From Meghimatium bilineatum (taxonomy: Eukaryota > Mollusca > Gastropoda > Stylommatophora > Philomycidae), in contig CM067319.1 in the NCBI GenBank assembly GCA_034231615.1, forward strand, positions 8,852,391 through 8,916,390: DNA of 64,000 nt, given 5' to 3'. Positions 33,896-43,793 of the stretch are shown piece by piece. A program made the position numbers and the translations under genes. The notes beneath the pieces are model-generated. The model made no database searches, was not told where the DNA came from, and was given only the letters and a program-made list of their open reading frames with translations. The stretch's first letter is position 1, and every line of letters starts with the position of its first letter.

Positions 33896-34199
33896 TTCCA
33901 CAAATACAAGCTTTATGCATGCTTGTGTGAGCATGCCTATATATTTTTCTCCTGAAATAGTTGTTTTCTTTTTCCTGGTTGAATTTACATATCCATGTTT
34001 AGTCTGCCTAGAACAAAGTTAAATTTGATATTTTTATCCTGATTTCATAATAGTATCAACTATTGAATACTTTAAGTTTGCTGCTATGCAAACTACATGC
34101 ACTTTTACACATTGGAAACTTCTGTTTTATTCACCATCGCTTACTACGGAGTACAAGATCAATAATATACACTCACTGAATACAACAGGCAATTCTTAG
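33896..34199. other. No recognised feature
   Basis: AT-rich intron DNA. Confidence 0.5.
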
Positions 34200-34382
34200 A
34201 ACAGGGTAATGAAATTTTGTTAATCACTAGAAACACACATAATAACACACAAATCGACATTTCTACTCAATGACCTTTATTCTGTAGTCTGAGGTATGTA
34301 GCCTTGATAAAGGCCTTTTGGTTGAAACATCAATATGTGTATTATTATATGTGTTTCCAGTGATTAGCATAATTTCGTTACC
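34200..34382 (+). mobile_element. Imperfect inverted repeat around a hammerhead-like motif (possible Penelope-like end)
   Basis: The left arm 34205-34250 (GGTAATGAAATTTTGTTAAT...) and right arm 34335-34381 (...GATTAGCATAATTTCGTTACC) are imperfect inverted repeats of about 46 bp. Between them, 34302-34331 reads CCTTGATAAAGGCC, TTTT, GGTTGAAACATC. This is a hammerhead-like core with CTGATGA decayed to TTGATAA, a pairable stem II (GGCC/GGTT) and GAAAC kept. The combination suggests a Penelope-like terminal repeat; no protein domain is present. Confidence 0.45.
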
Positions 34383-35036
34383 ATGTTCCAAACTTTTCCT
34401 GCGAAGCATAACTCCTCAACAAATCTCTTCCATCTTATCCTATCTTATTACTTCCAGTTCTTTCCATGTCCTACCCAATCTGTTTTGTATCTGTATTTTT
34501 TTCTTTACCCCAGACATGTCTTTCTACTTTTGCCACTGCTAAACGTATATAAATGCTAAATTTACTGTTGTCTGCTATGATTATACTGTCATCAATTCTG
34601 AATCTACAGTTATTTTCTATATAGATAATGTTGCCTACTATACACCTATTGTTGCTTACTATAGTCATACTGTTGCCCACTAGAAACCTAATAGTAATTA
34701 CCAGTGGCTTAGCATGAATTTTTGGAGTAGGGTTGCCAAGTTACTTTTTTTTTAGTAGGTAAGTAGCTCTCCCATATTTTCCCCACCAGAAATTAAATGT
34801 ATTTAATTATATGTATATAATTATAGGTATATAAATATGTATTTATGGCCCTACATAAAATATTAACTAGTTTAAAAAAACATACCTTATATAATCTTGT
34901 AATGAATCTCCAGACATCTGTTCTTTTCTGTGAAAAATGTTCAGTATAGATAGTGAATTTTCGTTTTCAGTTCTAAGAACTAACATCATCATAAATTATT
35001 TCTAAGCATATGATTGGTCTTAAGCCAGTGTCTTCT
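34383..35036. other. No recognised gene
   Basis: AT-rich intron DNA. A CCAGTGGCTTAGCATG phrase at about 34700 resembles some hAT-type termini but no partner end was found. Confidence 0.4.
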
Positions 35037-35720
35037 TCTTCTTCTTCTGCGATAAGTTTCCTATGCTCATAAGTCTATACAGGAAGGTGGGCCGCCCCCA
35101 TGAATTCAGTCGTCAGCAGGAGGTCCTCACGGTTGCCCCACAGCTTCACCTTCAGATCTGTCTCTTGGGGCCATATTTTGGTTCTCACGTCATCAAAGAG
35201 TGGGCATGTCTGCAGAATATGTTCTGGAGTCTGGGGACCCTTTTGACATGGACATTGGTCAGTTTGGACAGCCTTAATTTTGTGGAGATGTGCTTGTAGT
35301 CTAGAGTGTCCTGTGCGAAGTCTAAAAATTGTGGTTTGTTGTGACCTGTTTAGCTTTAGAATAGGGTCATGTGAAAAGTTACTGCCTGTTCTCTGACTCC
35401 ATGTATGTTTGTATTTTCCTTTGATGAGGGTTTTTGCTTCAGTCAGTGAATTTCTGTGCTGGAATTGTTCCTTTTTTGCACCAGCTTTTGCCAGTCTGTC
35501 AGCTCCCTCATTTCCTGCTATTCCACAGTGTGCAGGGATCCACTGCAGCACAACTTTATTGTTGCAGATAGTTGATTTAGAAGTTCTACAGTTGTTTTTG
35601 TTAGGAGATCTTTAGGTTCCTTTTGGATGGTTTGGAGTACTGACATGCAGTCACACAAGAAGACAATGTTAGCTCCTTGGAAAGCCAGTGTCTGAAAGCA
35701 CAGTTCAGTTGTTATTACAA
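35037..35720 (-). pseudogene. LINE-A RNase H domain and C-terminus, one frameshift
   Basis: On the minus strand: LAFQGANIVFLCDCMSVLQ (RNase H strand with the catalytic-site Asp), a frameshift near 35560, then VVLQWIPAHCGIAGNEGADR and LAKAGA (the H-x-G-x-x-G-N-E-x-A-D box of RNase H). Next come QQTTIFRLRTGHSRLQAHL, CPCQKGPQTPEHILQTCP, IWPQETDLKVKLWG and the end GAAHLPV-stop (35075). A tail of GCAGAAGAAGAAGAAGAA follows down to 35037. From the Trp-Ile-Pro box to the stop (158 codons) the frame is intact, making this the best-preserved LINE-A copy here. Confidence 0.93.
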
Positions 35721-35864
35721 GATCAAAGGTCAGGTCTTATGCAGCCAATGAATGTTTCTGCTCTGAAGGGATAGATACTTCTCTAAAACATTTGGCCCCA
35801 AGAACAGAGAACGTTAAATAAAAAATAAATAAGCCTGCAATTATCTTTCTGTAAAGTTTATAGT

Positions 35865-36000
35865 AAATAACTGTACATTTGTGTGCACTTGCTGCAGAAA
35901 TAATTAAAAACACTAGCCAATGTCAAAAGGTGGTGTTTTTTGCTGATACAATGTCTGTCCTACAAGTTGTTTCATCATGGGAGGGGGCAACAATCATTTT
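35865..36000 (+). pseudogene. RNase H fragment, opposite strand
   Basis: CALAAEIIKNTSQCQKVVFF then ADTMSVLQVVSS matches the first strand/helix of the LINE RNase H domain (x-A-E-x...V-x-F-x-x-D-x-x-S-V-L-Q). It lies head to head with the minus-strand copy ending at 35720 and stops after about 40 residues. Confidence 0.65.
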
Positions 36001-36359
36001 GGCAACTATTGACGCGACGCCACTGGTACTTACACAAAATACAAGGTCGTTCAGTTTTACAATTTGTGCACACACTATCAGACTATTGGGTACTGGTATG
36101 CATATACAGATAACAGTTTCAACGTGTCATCTATTCAACGTGGCTTTTTTCAAGAAATTGCAAGACAAATAAGAAAAATAAAGACTATCACAATTGGATT
36201 AGATGGCAGACATTTAACAACAGAGACAACAAGGTAATAATGACATACACACAAGATTTATCATAGAGACACATATTGAAAACAAGTTTCTGGTCATCAT
36301 TGATACCACCACAGGTATTTAAGTCTTTTATATGATTGGATGTTTGAGTACAAAATGGT

Positions 36360-36545
36360 GTGTGTGCACCTTCTATTTACACATATATACCCCTTCTGAG
36401 TTGAAGGCTTATCATAGTATTGTATGCAGGTGAGAGATAAAGTCTTCCAATATGAAAAAAAAGCTATGGAAAAAACCCACCATTTCAGATAGGAAAAAAA
36501 AGCTTAACTGCTCATAATTCTTGGAAATTGAAAGAAATAAACACA
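36360..36545 (+). repeat. Dispersed repeat R1, copy 2
   Basis: Blocks ATTGTATGCAGGTGAGA, AGTCTTCC, ATTTCAGATAGGAAA and CTGCTCATAATTCTTGG-AA align in order with 46090-46245. The stretch 36000-36360 shows nothing recognisable. Confidence 0.5.
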
Positions 36546-36889
36546 CGGAACATGTGTAGGAGTCTGACAGACAGTGGTTAGCTTATGCCTTTCTCCCTAA
36601 TTTGAGATAAAGAGTACAGTCAGCGTACAAAGAAAGATAGACAGATCAGTAACAAGCAGGTGCTAATTTGTATTTCAAATGAATAACAAAATTAATGGAA
36701 AAATAAAAATGCTAAAAATTACTGCACAAACAATAAAATGGTAATGATGTTATGATTGTGTGTTTAGTTGTCAAAAAGTGTGAGAATTGGTTCTTCTGCA
36801 GTATTGGTGTAAATCTGGCCATGATATCCCTGGCATAGACATTTACCGCAAGTTCTGCATTAATTCTCATATTTCTGTGAATTTACAGA

Positions 36890-37110
36890 GTGTAGTTCGG
36901 AGAACGGAATGCACTGTGCCATGATTTACAGTTTGCCGTGAAATTTATGCCGATCAGTCTGACATATTCAACTTTAACATGGCGTATGAGTCACTTTGAC
37001 CCGCTATTAGATGAGATTGCTATCTCCATTCCCACAACCTCTTACTATTGTTTGATCCTCTTTCTGACCAAAGCAACACATGGGTAGCTTTGTGTTCAGG
37101 AGGTCGCTAG
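36890..37110 (-). repeat. SINE-1 copy
   Basis: On the minus strand: TAGCGGGTCAAAGTGACTC, ATACGCCATGTTAAAGTTGA, TGTCAGACTGATCGGCAT, AAACTGTAAATCATGGCAC, AGTGCATTCCGTTCTCCG. The 3' end is missing. Confidence 0.75.
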
Positions 37111-38164
37111 GTTTGATCTTGTTTACAAGTGAAATTCCCTCTAGAGGATTATCATTTGAAGCTAAAAGTAATGTACTATAATTCCTACTCCTGAACAGCA
37201 GTATGCCATTGCATTGATAATGTTGGAGCACATATGGAAAAATCCAAGTACAAAAAATGAAATCCCTTACTCATTTTTAACTCGTATTTTAGTCTTGAGT
37301 GATAACATTCAATCCCATGTTATTTTTTTTTCCCCTTGTTATCTCAAATTTTTCTTTAAAAATAAATTACCTGCATCTGTGTTGAAGATTTATTACTACA
37401 TGTATATTTTCTACTACATTGGTTAACTGGAAATCATTTATATAAACTTCTATTACTTTAGTTTTTTGTGTGCTCAAACTGTACAGTTACTTTATGCACA
37501 GACATTTTTGTGACATTAGTTACTTCAGTTACTTGTGTGTATACACATGTTACTTTATTTCAGTATGCACATATATTTCTGTTATTTTAGTTACCTGTAC
37601 ACACAGTCTGTTACTTTAGTTGTATGTGAACAGAATCCTCTTTGGTTAGCAAGGGAAGTGACAAGCTCACCACCAAACAACAATAACTAGGATAATGTAA
37701 TATTGTAAATTCAAGTAGGAAGCATGAGGATAAATTAAAAAACCTGAGACTAACAGGAATCGAGCCAGGTCTATTCTAACGCCACCAAATCGCCGTGCAA
37801 CTCGAGTAAATAGGTTTTTCCGTACTTGATCAACCGCATCTCCAATGTAATATTGTTACTTGTTTAACTAGTAACTTATTTATCCTAGTTATTGTGTCTT
37901 GGTTATGTTACTGCAGCATTCTCCACCTTGTCGGATATCCTCTAACATCATCATCATCATCATCATCCTCTAACAGTTTAGTTATTAATAGTTGTTCACC
38001 ACCAAATGTTGGAGTCTAGTAGTACTGTGAGAAGCAGCAGTATTGTAATGTCTAAAGTCACACGCACTCTGACTAGATGATCCACGATTTAAGATCACTT
38101 GTCACTAATTTCTTACACACACAAAATATAGTACCTAAACAATTGTGTGTTCCAAGTAACTACC
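37111..38164. other. No gene; possible tRNA-derived segment at 37745-37840
   Basis: On the minus strand of 37745-37840, GCACGGCGATTTGGTGGCG and GACCTGGCTCGATTCC are A- and B-box-like at tRNA spacing, so an isolated SINE head is possible. A TTACTTTAGTT-type phrase recurs loosely at 37440-37620. Otherwise unremarkable. Confidence 0.35.
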
Positions 38165-38300
38165 AGGAAATGTGTACCAGGGCTCATGCTTTAGGAAGGT
38201 TGAGAAGTGCCACCATTGCTAATGGATGAATTATGAAGGTGACACTAGTCAAGCGGTTTCTTGTTAGCCACTAGCACTAACACTATAGGATAAGACACAC
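38165..38300 (+). repeat. Dispersed repeat R2, copy 2
   Basis: See 22525-22660. Shared blocks: ACCAGGGCTCATGCT, GGTTGAGAAGTG, CCACCATTGCTAATGG, GGTGACACTAG. Confidence 0.6.
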
Positions 38301-38662
38301 AACTCACCTCAAAATCTTCTTAGTTTGTTTCCTATGACTTATAGTTAAGGTAACAGAGGTGCTATACTTTGCTCCCCTGAGCACTTACAGAAAAGCAAGT
38401 CATTCAGGTATACAACACTAATCTCAGCTTATTCGAGCTTATTTATCATGCTACTTTGTGTATGTGCTTTGTGTATAATTTGTGTTACCAGCCAATGAAA
38501 TTCATACGACTATATGACTATATCTAGAGATTGTCTTTGTGAAAGTCATTTGCTATAATACGATTTATAACTTATTGTAGTTGCTGTTATCTTTTACTGC
38601 AAGTACTTTCATTACTTCATAATCCTACATCATTATAGACTGTGAGACTGTGTGGACCTCTA

Positions 38663-39330
38663 ACTCAGGGGTGCCCAAATTGGGGGACAGTGCCCTCCTA
38701 GGGGGACGTGAGGTGATCTCAAGGAAATGCAGAGAGATTTATGAACTTAGTGCATTATAAGCATGTTTCAAACAATATATTTCACAAAAAGCAAAAGAAA
38801 TAAAGACATAACTTTCATTATATTTTATGTTAATCTTGTAGTCCAGACAAAAAATGAATATGGGTCGTGATTTCTCCCCCAACACGACTTCTCCTCTAGT
38901 GGACACAAATGTAAATAGGTACCTGGTGTATGAGTGTTAGGGAAGCAACCTAATTGTTATTGTAGCCTAGTACATAAAGAGTTATCGTTATCCCTGATGG
39001 CAGGTTGCTGCTATGGGACCTACCCTTTACCGTTATGTGAATCCTGTATTGTAATGAAAATATTGTTGATTGAAAAAATAAATAAAATAGAAATTGTATA
39101 AACATATCCAGACACATAATATACTGTTAATTCTTGAACAATTGTATGTAGCTGTGCTGTCTATGACATGGTTTAAAAAACTAAGCGTGGAAGTGCATTG
39201 GTTTCTAAAAATTGGGGGTGTGTGGTGGGGGTGGGGGGGGGGGGGGGTGAGGGAGAAAGAGAGAAGGTGAAAAATTTTCAAGGGTAGAGGGGTGGGGCAC
39301 AGCTGGAAAAGTTTGTAACCACTGCTCTAA
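38663..39330 (+). mobile_element. Possible hAT-type MITE relic
   Basis: Starts CTCAGGGGTGCCCAAATTGG and ends GTTTGTAACCACTGCTCTAA. These are imperfect inverted ends typical of hAT-like non-autonomous elements (CAGGGGT-x-CCCAA / GTAACCACTGCTCTA). The interior has no coding, and a G-run at 39226-39247. An 8-bp target duplication was looked for (TCTAAC at both ends) and is suggestive only. Confidence 0.5.
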
Positions 39331-39629
39331 CGAATCAATGAGCGCTTACTGGTAACTGTTAGTATACAAAGACTAAAACCACAGTTTTACGTGCTGCTTC
39401 TGTAAGTCTACTATGGAATGCACTTCATATGGCTTTATGGTAAAAATAGGACAAATTGCATTCCATTATTGAGAGCACTGTAATCTAAGGGTTAATTTTA
39501 TTATTTACACATTTGATACTGTAAGCATTAATTTTATCACTTGCATTGATTAGATCTATGTTAGAGAATATACATTAGTCCATATTGTAAATTATTCTTA
39601 ATATCCGTTGTGTTTCTGTCTTCCCACAG

Positions 39630-39644
39630 GACCGCTATGGATGA
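39630..39644 (+). CDS. Terminal ArfGAP2/3-like micro-exon (D-R-Y-G-stop)
   Basis: After a pyrimidine-rich tract and acceptor CCCACAG (ending 39629), the sequence reads GAC CGC TAT GGA TGA. The upstream exon ends in phase 0 after S-S-L-Q, so the spliced protein would end LQ-DRYG-stop. Vertebrate ArfGAP2 and ArfGAP3 end in QDRYGSY or QDRYGS, so the match in sequence, phase and stop position is strong for so short an exon. It lies about 25 kb after the previous exon. No other D-R-Y-G with an acceptor was found between, though the search was by eye. Confidence 0.82.
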   Translation, partial: DRYG

Positions 39645-39784
39645 ATGCTGCTTGCTTGTAATGTACAAATTTGATGTACCATTCAACAACTGTTCTTGCA
39701 TCATCATCATTACCAATGTCAACATGACCTTCATCTTAATTTTCTCACCTGTGTTTTCTGTTGCACATGTATTATGGTTCTTTT

Positions 39785-40600
39785 CAATCATAAAATGGTG
39801 GGAGTTTTGTTGAGGGGTTAGCAGACATTATAAAGTGGGAGTTCTGTTGAGTAGTTAGCAGGCATTATAAAATGGTGGGAGTTCTGTTGAGTAGTTAGCA
39901 GGCATTATAAATTTATGGGAGTTCTGTTGAATAGTTAGCAGGCATTATAAAGTGGGAGTTCTGTTGAGTAGTTAGCAGGCATTATAAAATTATGGGAGTT
40001 CTGTTGAGTAGTTAGCAGGCATTATAAAATTATGGGAGTTCTGTTGAGTAGTTAGCAGGCATTATAAAATGGTGGAAGTTCTGTTGAGTAGTTAGCAGGC
40101 ATTATAAAATTATGGGAGTTCTGTCGAATAGTTAGCAGGCATTATAAAGTGGGAGTTCTGTTGAGTAGTTAGCAGACATTATAAAGTGGGAGTTCTGTTG
40201 AGTAGTTAGCAGGCATTATAAAATGGTGGGAGTTCTGTTGAGTAGTTAGCAGGCATTATAAAATTATGGGAGTTCTGTTGAGTAGTTAGCAGGCATTATA
40301 AAATGGTGGGAGTTCTGTTGAGTAGTTAGCAGGCATTATAAAATTATGGGAGTTCTGTTGAGTAGTTAGCAGGCATTATAAAATGGTGGGAGTTCTGTTG
40401 AGTAGTTAGCAGGCATTATAAAATGGTGGGAGTTCTGTTGAGTAGTTAGCAGACATTATAAAATTATGGGAGTTCTGTTGAATAGTTAGCAGGCATTATA
40501 AAATGGGAGTTCTGTTGAATAGTTAGCAGGCATTATAAAATGGTGGGAGTTCTGTTGAGTGGTTAGCAGACATTATAAAATAGTGGGAGTTCTGTTGAAG
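39785..40600 (+). repeat. 35-40 bp minisatellite in the putative 3' UTR, about 21 copies
   Basis: The unit is GGGAGTTCTGTTGAGTAGTT plus AGCAGGCATTATAAAATGGT. Shorter 35-bp units lack ATGGT, and another variant has ATTAT. It starts about 140 bases after the ArfGAP stop codon. Copy-number changes would alter 3' UTR length. Confidence 0.95.
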
Positions 40601-41140
40601 GTTAGACATTTTTTTAAAGTGGGTATTTCTCCACGGCATGAAAGAGAAATTTGGAAAAATCGATATTCAATATGTTGTGACCACACACAAATGACAAATG
40701 TGTTAGTGAAAAATGAGGAAAAATTATTATTTAGATATTATTGTTATTACTGTTATTAATGTTGGTAGTTCTGGATGTGTACATTATCACCCAGTACCTA
40801 TCATTCTGGTGGGGTGGGAACATGTACCAATGACCCCATGTCTTAACACTTTAGCTGCTATTAACGAGTTGTGATCAGACTGCAGGAATATGTCCTGAGA
40901 AGAACTTGGGAAAGTCATGTGCTATGATACTTCTGTGTATTAACGCGTTAACTTATCTTTGTGTGTTATCTATCCCCTCATTGCTAGAAACACTTTCACT
41001 CCTTAATCACCAAGCACTAATGTGTGTCAGCCATCTCATCCATGCAGTATATATTTTCAGCTGTCAATAAAAAGTCTAACCTTAAATGCTTTATTTTTGT
41101 GCGACAAGAGAAGGATTTGAAACGGGGAAATTTTTCGTGG
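40601..41140. other. No recognised repeat
   Basis: Holds the candidate polyadenylation signal at 41066; otherwise AT-rich. Confidence 0.5.
41066..41071 (+). promoter_or_regulatory. Candidate polyadenylation signal AATAAA
   Basis: A canonical AATAAA hexamer in the context GTCAATAAAAAG, the first one seen downstream of the ArfGAP stop codon. The hexamer is common in AT-rich DNA, so this is a candidate only. Confidence 0.35.
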
Positions 41141-41406
41141 AAAGAATGTAGCACAGCTAGGGTCAGATACTGAGAACAATGTAGCACAGCTGAGATCAGT
41201 TAGTGAAAACAGTGTAGTACAGCTGTGATCAGTTAGTGAAAACAGTGTAGTACAGCTGTGATCAGTTAGTGAAAACAGTGTAGTACAGCTGTGATCAGTT
41301 AGTGAAAACAGTGTAGTACAGCTGAGATCAGTTAGTGAAAACAGTGTAGTACAGCTGTGATCAGTTAGTGAAAACAGTGTAGTACAGCTGTGATCAGTTA
41401 CTGAGA
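41141..41406 (+). repeat. 33-bp minisatellite, about 8 copies
   Basis: The unit is CAGCTGTGATCAGTTAGTGA plus AAACAGTGTAGTA; the first copies are more diverged. The period is a multiple of 3, giving a false open frame on the minus strand. Confidence 0.95.
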
Positions 41407-41919
41407 TATCATAGATTTTAACCATAACAAATTGTGGAGGTTGCGGTTCTTGTAATCCAGTCACCTTGACCTTTGGGGATTAGAGTATTACTGGATGTTG
41501 TAAGGACATACATTTTTGATCCTCTAGGACAGGGGTTCCTAGAGAGCAACAATGATTTCACAAGGTGGAGCTATGGGAGACAGAAAAAAAGACCTCTGGC
41601 TTGTTGGGGGGGCCTCGCACAGAATGGTAACTATTTGATTGATTTAACAGACTTCGAAAAAATAAAACATTTTTTAGATTATAGGGGTCACAGAGGAAAT
41701 AATTTGCCTATTGGCGAGAAAATTTAGAACCACCAATCAAGGTAATGACAGGTGGACATATACTAGAACCATTGACCTACTACATCAAGAGAGTTTCAGA
41801 ACAATCACTTTAAAAATGTTCTTTTTTACAGAATTTATTTGACAATATTTTATAAGTGAAAGTAATAATTGTAAGTGAAGAAAATAATTTGCAAAACAAT
41901 TTTGATAGTGATAAATGTA
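41407..41919. other. Unknown stretch with hAT-like phrase
   Basis: GACAGGGGTTCCTAGAGAGC at 41528 resembles a hAT terminus. The open stretch 41473-41727 (GQGFLESNNDFTRW...) has no recognised family. I see nothing else. Confidence 0.35.
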
Positions 41920-42160
41920 ATATGAAATATTACCTGGTAGCTACAGGTGAAAGAATGTTTAAATATTACCAGGTACCCTCAGGTGAAAGAGTGTTTAAAT
42001 ATTACCAGGTACCCTCAGGTGAAAGAGTGTTTAAATATTACCAGGTACTCTCAGGTGAAAGAGTGTTTAAATATTAACCAGGTTATTGGAGGTGAAAGCA
42101 TGCTGAAATATTACCAGGTAGCTTGAAAGAATGTTGAAATGTTACCAGGTAGCCTCAGGT
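41920..42160 (+). repeat. 36-bp minisatellite, about 6 copies
   Basis: The unit is AAATATTACCAGGTACCCTC plus AGGTGAAAGAGTGTTT, decaying toward both ends. Confidence 0.93.
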
Positions 42161-42309
42161 GGAAAAATTGCTCTCTCATTGCATTGTTTGTGTTTTTGAT
42201 GTGTCATTATTTTGTGGTAGCTTTATAGTAAGTGTTGTTCATTCTGTTTTACCCCTTGTTTTTGTCCTTGACTTTCAACTTTTGACTAAATTTATATATG
42301 TATGATTAT

Positions 42310-42570
42310 ATATTCATATTCCCAGTAGCAATTTATAGCTATGAAACATGGACAGGTAAGAAATTGGTAGAAAAGAGAATTTAATGCTTGAAAATGAGAT
42401 GCTACAGAAGAATGTTGAGAATACCATACACAGGGAGGATAAAGATGAATCAAGAATGTTAAATGTGGAGGAAGGTTGGCTTCTAAACAACATAACAAGA
42501 AAGCTTAGAACACAAGGTGGTTTGCCGTAACCAACTATCCAACTAATAGGCATAGAAAAATATAGATGAA
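42310..42570 (+). pseudogene. LINE-B RT C-terminal fragment
   Basis: VAIYSYETWT, then KMRCYRRMLRIPYTGRIKMN and a KVVCRNQLS-like end. The Y-x-x-E-T-W-T and C/W-Y-R-R-M-L-R-I-P motifs match the fragment at 20290-20600. Several stops. Confidence 0.75.
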
Positions 42571-43330
42571 AGTACATCAATCAAGTGCCATGCCGAGTGG
42601 CGTGGGCAATCATGCTTCTCCACAACTCTCTGTCTCTTGTGTTGTTAATGAGTTCAGTTGGTGACCTATCCAGAAATTTCTTTGTTTTCCTGTCTATTTT
42701 CTCCTTGATCTTTCCAGTGGTTACTAAATGTTTTACTTTTTTCATCACATATCCTCAAAATCTTGATTGTCCTTTTCTACTTTTTGAAAGTATATAAAAC
42801 AGACTAAATCAACTTTTCAACAAAAGTCCTTCACAAGGTAAATAAAAACAACTAGATAACAGTGGATGAATATTAATGTAATAAAAATTACAAAGACTAG
42901 ACTGCAGGCATTTAACAACAGAAAAAGATTGATTGTTGTATTATAACAAGAAAGCTGAATTTTAAAAATAAACCACATAAAGAGACAACAGAATGGGAAA
43001 ACTAGTAATGGAAGGTATGGTTGCTGGTAATTTGGGGGGGGGGTGGCGTGGCATCCAAGATAACAATGGATAAATGACATTGACATGTCAGTTTCAGAGT
43101 TTGGACATGTCCTAAGTTATTGGTTATGAAACATCATTGTGCTTTGGTCACACCCATTAGTGCTCAGTCTTCCCTAGCAGACGACAAAGGGTATGCATGC
43201 TGATGGTTCCAGCCGCTTGCTGGTTGACCATGCTTCTCATTTTGCTGTGCACACACATTTTCTACATGTGCTACATTTAATACTGAATTTCCCAATCTCA
43301 GTCTAGATATTTCATGACTCGTGGTGATCT
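42571..43330. other. No gene; hammerhead-like motif on minus strand at 42811-42838
   Basis: The minus strand of 42811-42838 reads CCTTGTGAAGGAC, TTTT, GTTGAAAAGTT, a decayed hammerhead-like core similar to 34302-34331. A T-rich stretch (42600-42790) and a G-run near 43034 are the only other features. Confidence 0.35.
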
Positions 43331-43367
43331 CTCTTGAAGCAGTTATGTCTTTGGCTGCAGTAGTTTC

Positions 43368-43793
43368 TTGCCCAGAGTCATGAGTTGTTCAGCAAAAACA
43401 ATAATCCACAAGACATACACAGCAAAGTGGAAGAAACAAATGGAAGAGGAATACGAACATGATGCAATACATCTCATCCAAAGATATCAACAGACCACAA
43501 TATTTCGCCTTAGAACAGGCCACTGCAGACTGTTGGGTCACCTTTACCGATTGAGGATCTCATACACATATGAATGGCCATGTGGATCCGGAACCCAGAC
43601 CCCGGAACACATACTTCAGGACTGCCCAACATACAAAGAGCAGAGACAGCAGACCTGGCCAGAGGATACAGACTTGAGGCAAAAGCTATGGGGCAGCCGC
43701 TCTGACCTGGAGAAGACAGTGGACTTTGTCTTGACGACAGGCCTGACGGTATAGCATGACCACAGATGCTGAATGCAGAAGAAGAAGAATTAG
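43368..43793 (+). pseudogene. LINE-A C-terminus and tail, intact frame
   Basis: The open frame to the stop at 43754 carries AKTIIHKTYTAKWKKQMEEE, YQQTTIFRLRTGHCRLLGHL, CGSGTQTPEHILQDCPTY, TWPEDTDLRQKLWG and TTGLTV-stop. It then ends GCAGAAGAAGAAGAA at about 43790. It aligns end to end with 35075-35400 on the minus strand. The 5' part (RT and RNase H) is missing, so it is a truncated insertion although the frame is open. Confidence 0.88.

Larger units (their letters stand above)
14558..39629 (+). other. ArfGAP last intron (25 kb, phase 0)
   Basis: Donor GTATGAG, acceptor CCCACAG. The intron is filled by a 4.4-kb 35-bp array, a LINE split by a 54-bp array, a degenerate LINE reverse transcriptase, many SINEs and several minisatellites. 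No nested gene was recognised on either strand. Confidence 0.8.
39645..41090 (+). other. Putative ArfGAP 3' UTR
   Basis: This follows the TGA of the terminal exon. Most of the first kilobase is a 40-bp minisatellite (39785-40600). The first AATAAA I find downstream is at 41066-41071, so a 3' UTR of about 1.4 kb is possible. The true cleavage site is unknown. Confidence 0.45.

Noticed and set aside
35063-35615. Plus-strand open frames across the LINE-A copy
   Set aside because: They are shadows of the minus-strand RNase H and C-terminal coding sequence.
41473-41727. 84-codon open frame near a hAT-like phrase
   Set aside because: No transposase motif; it may be chance or a decayed element.
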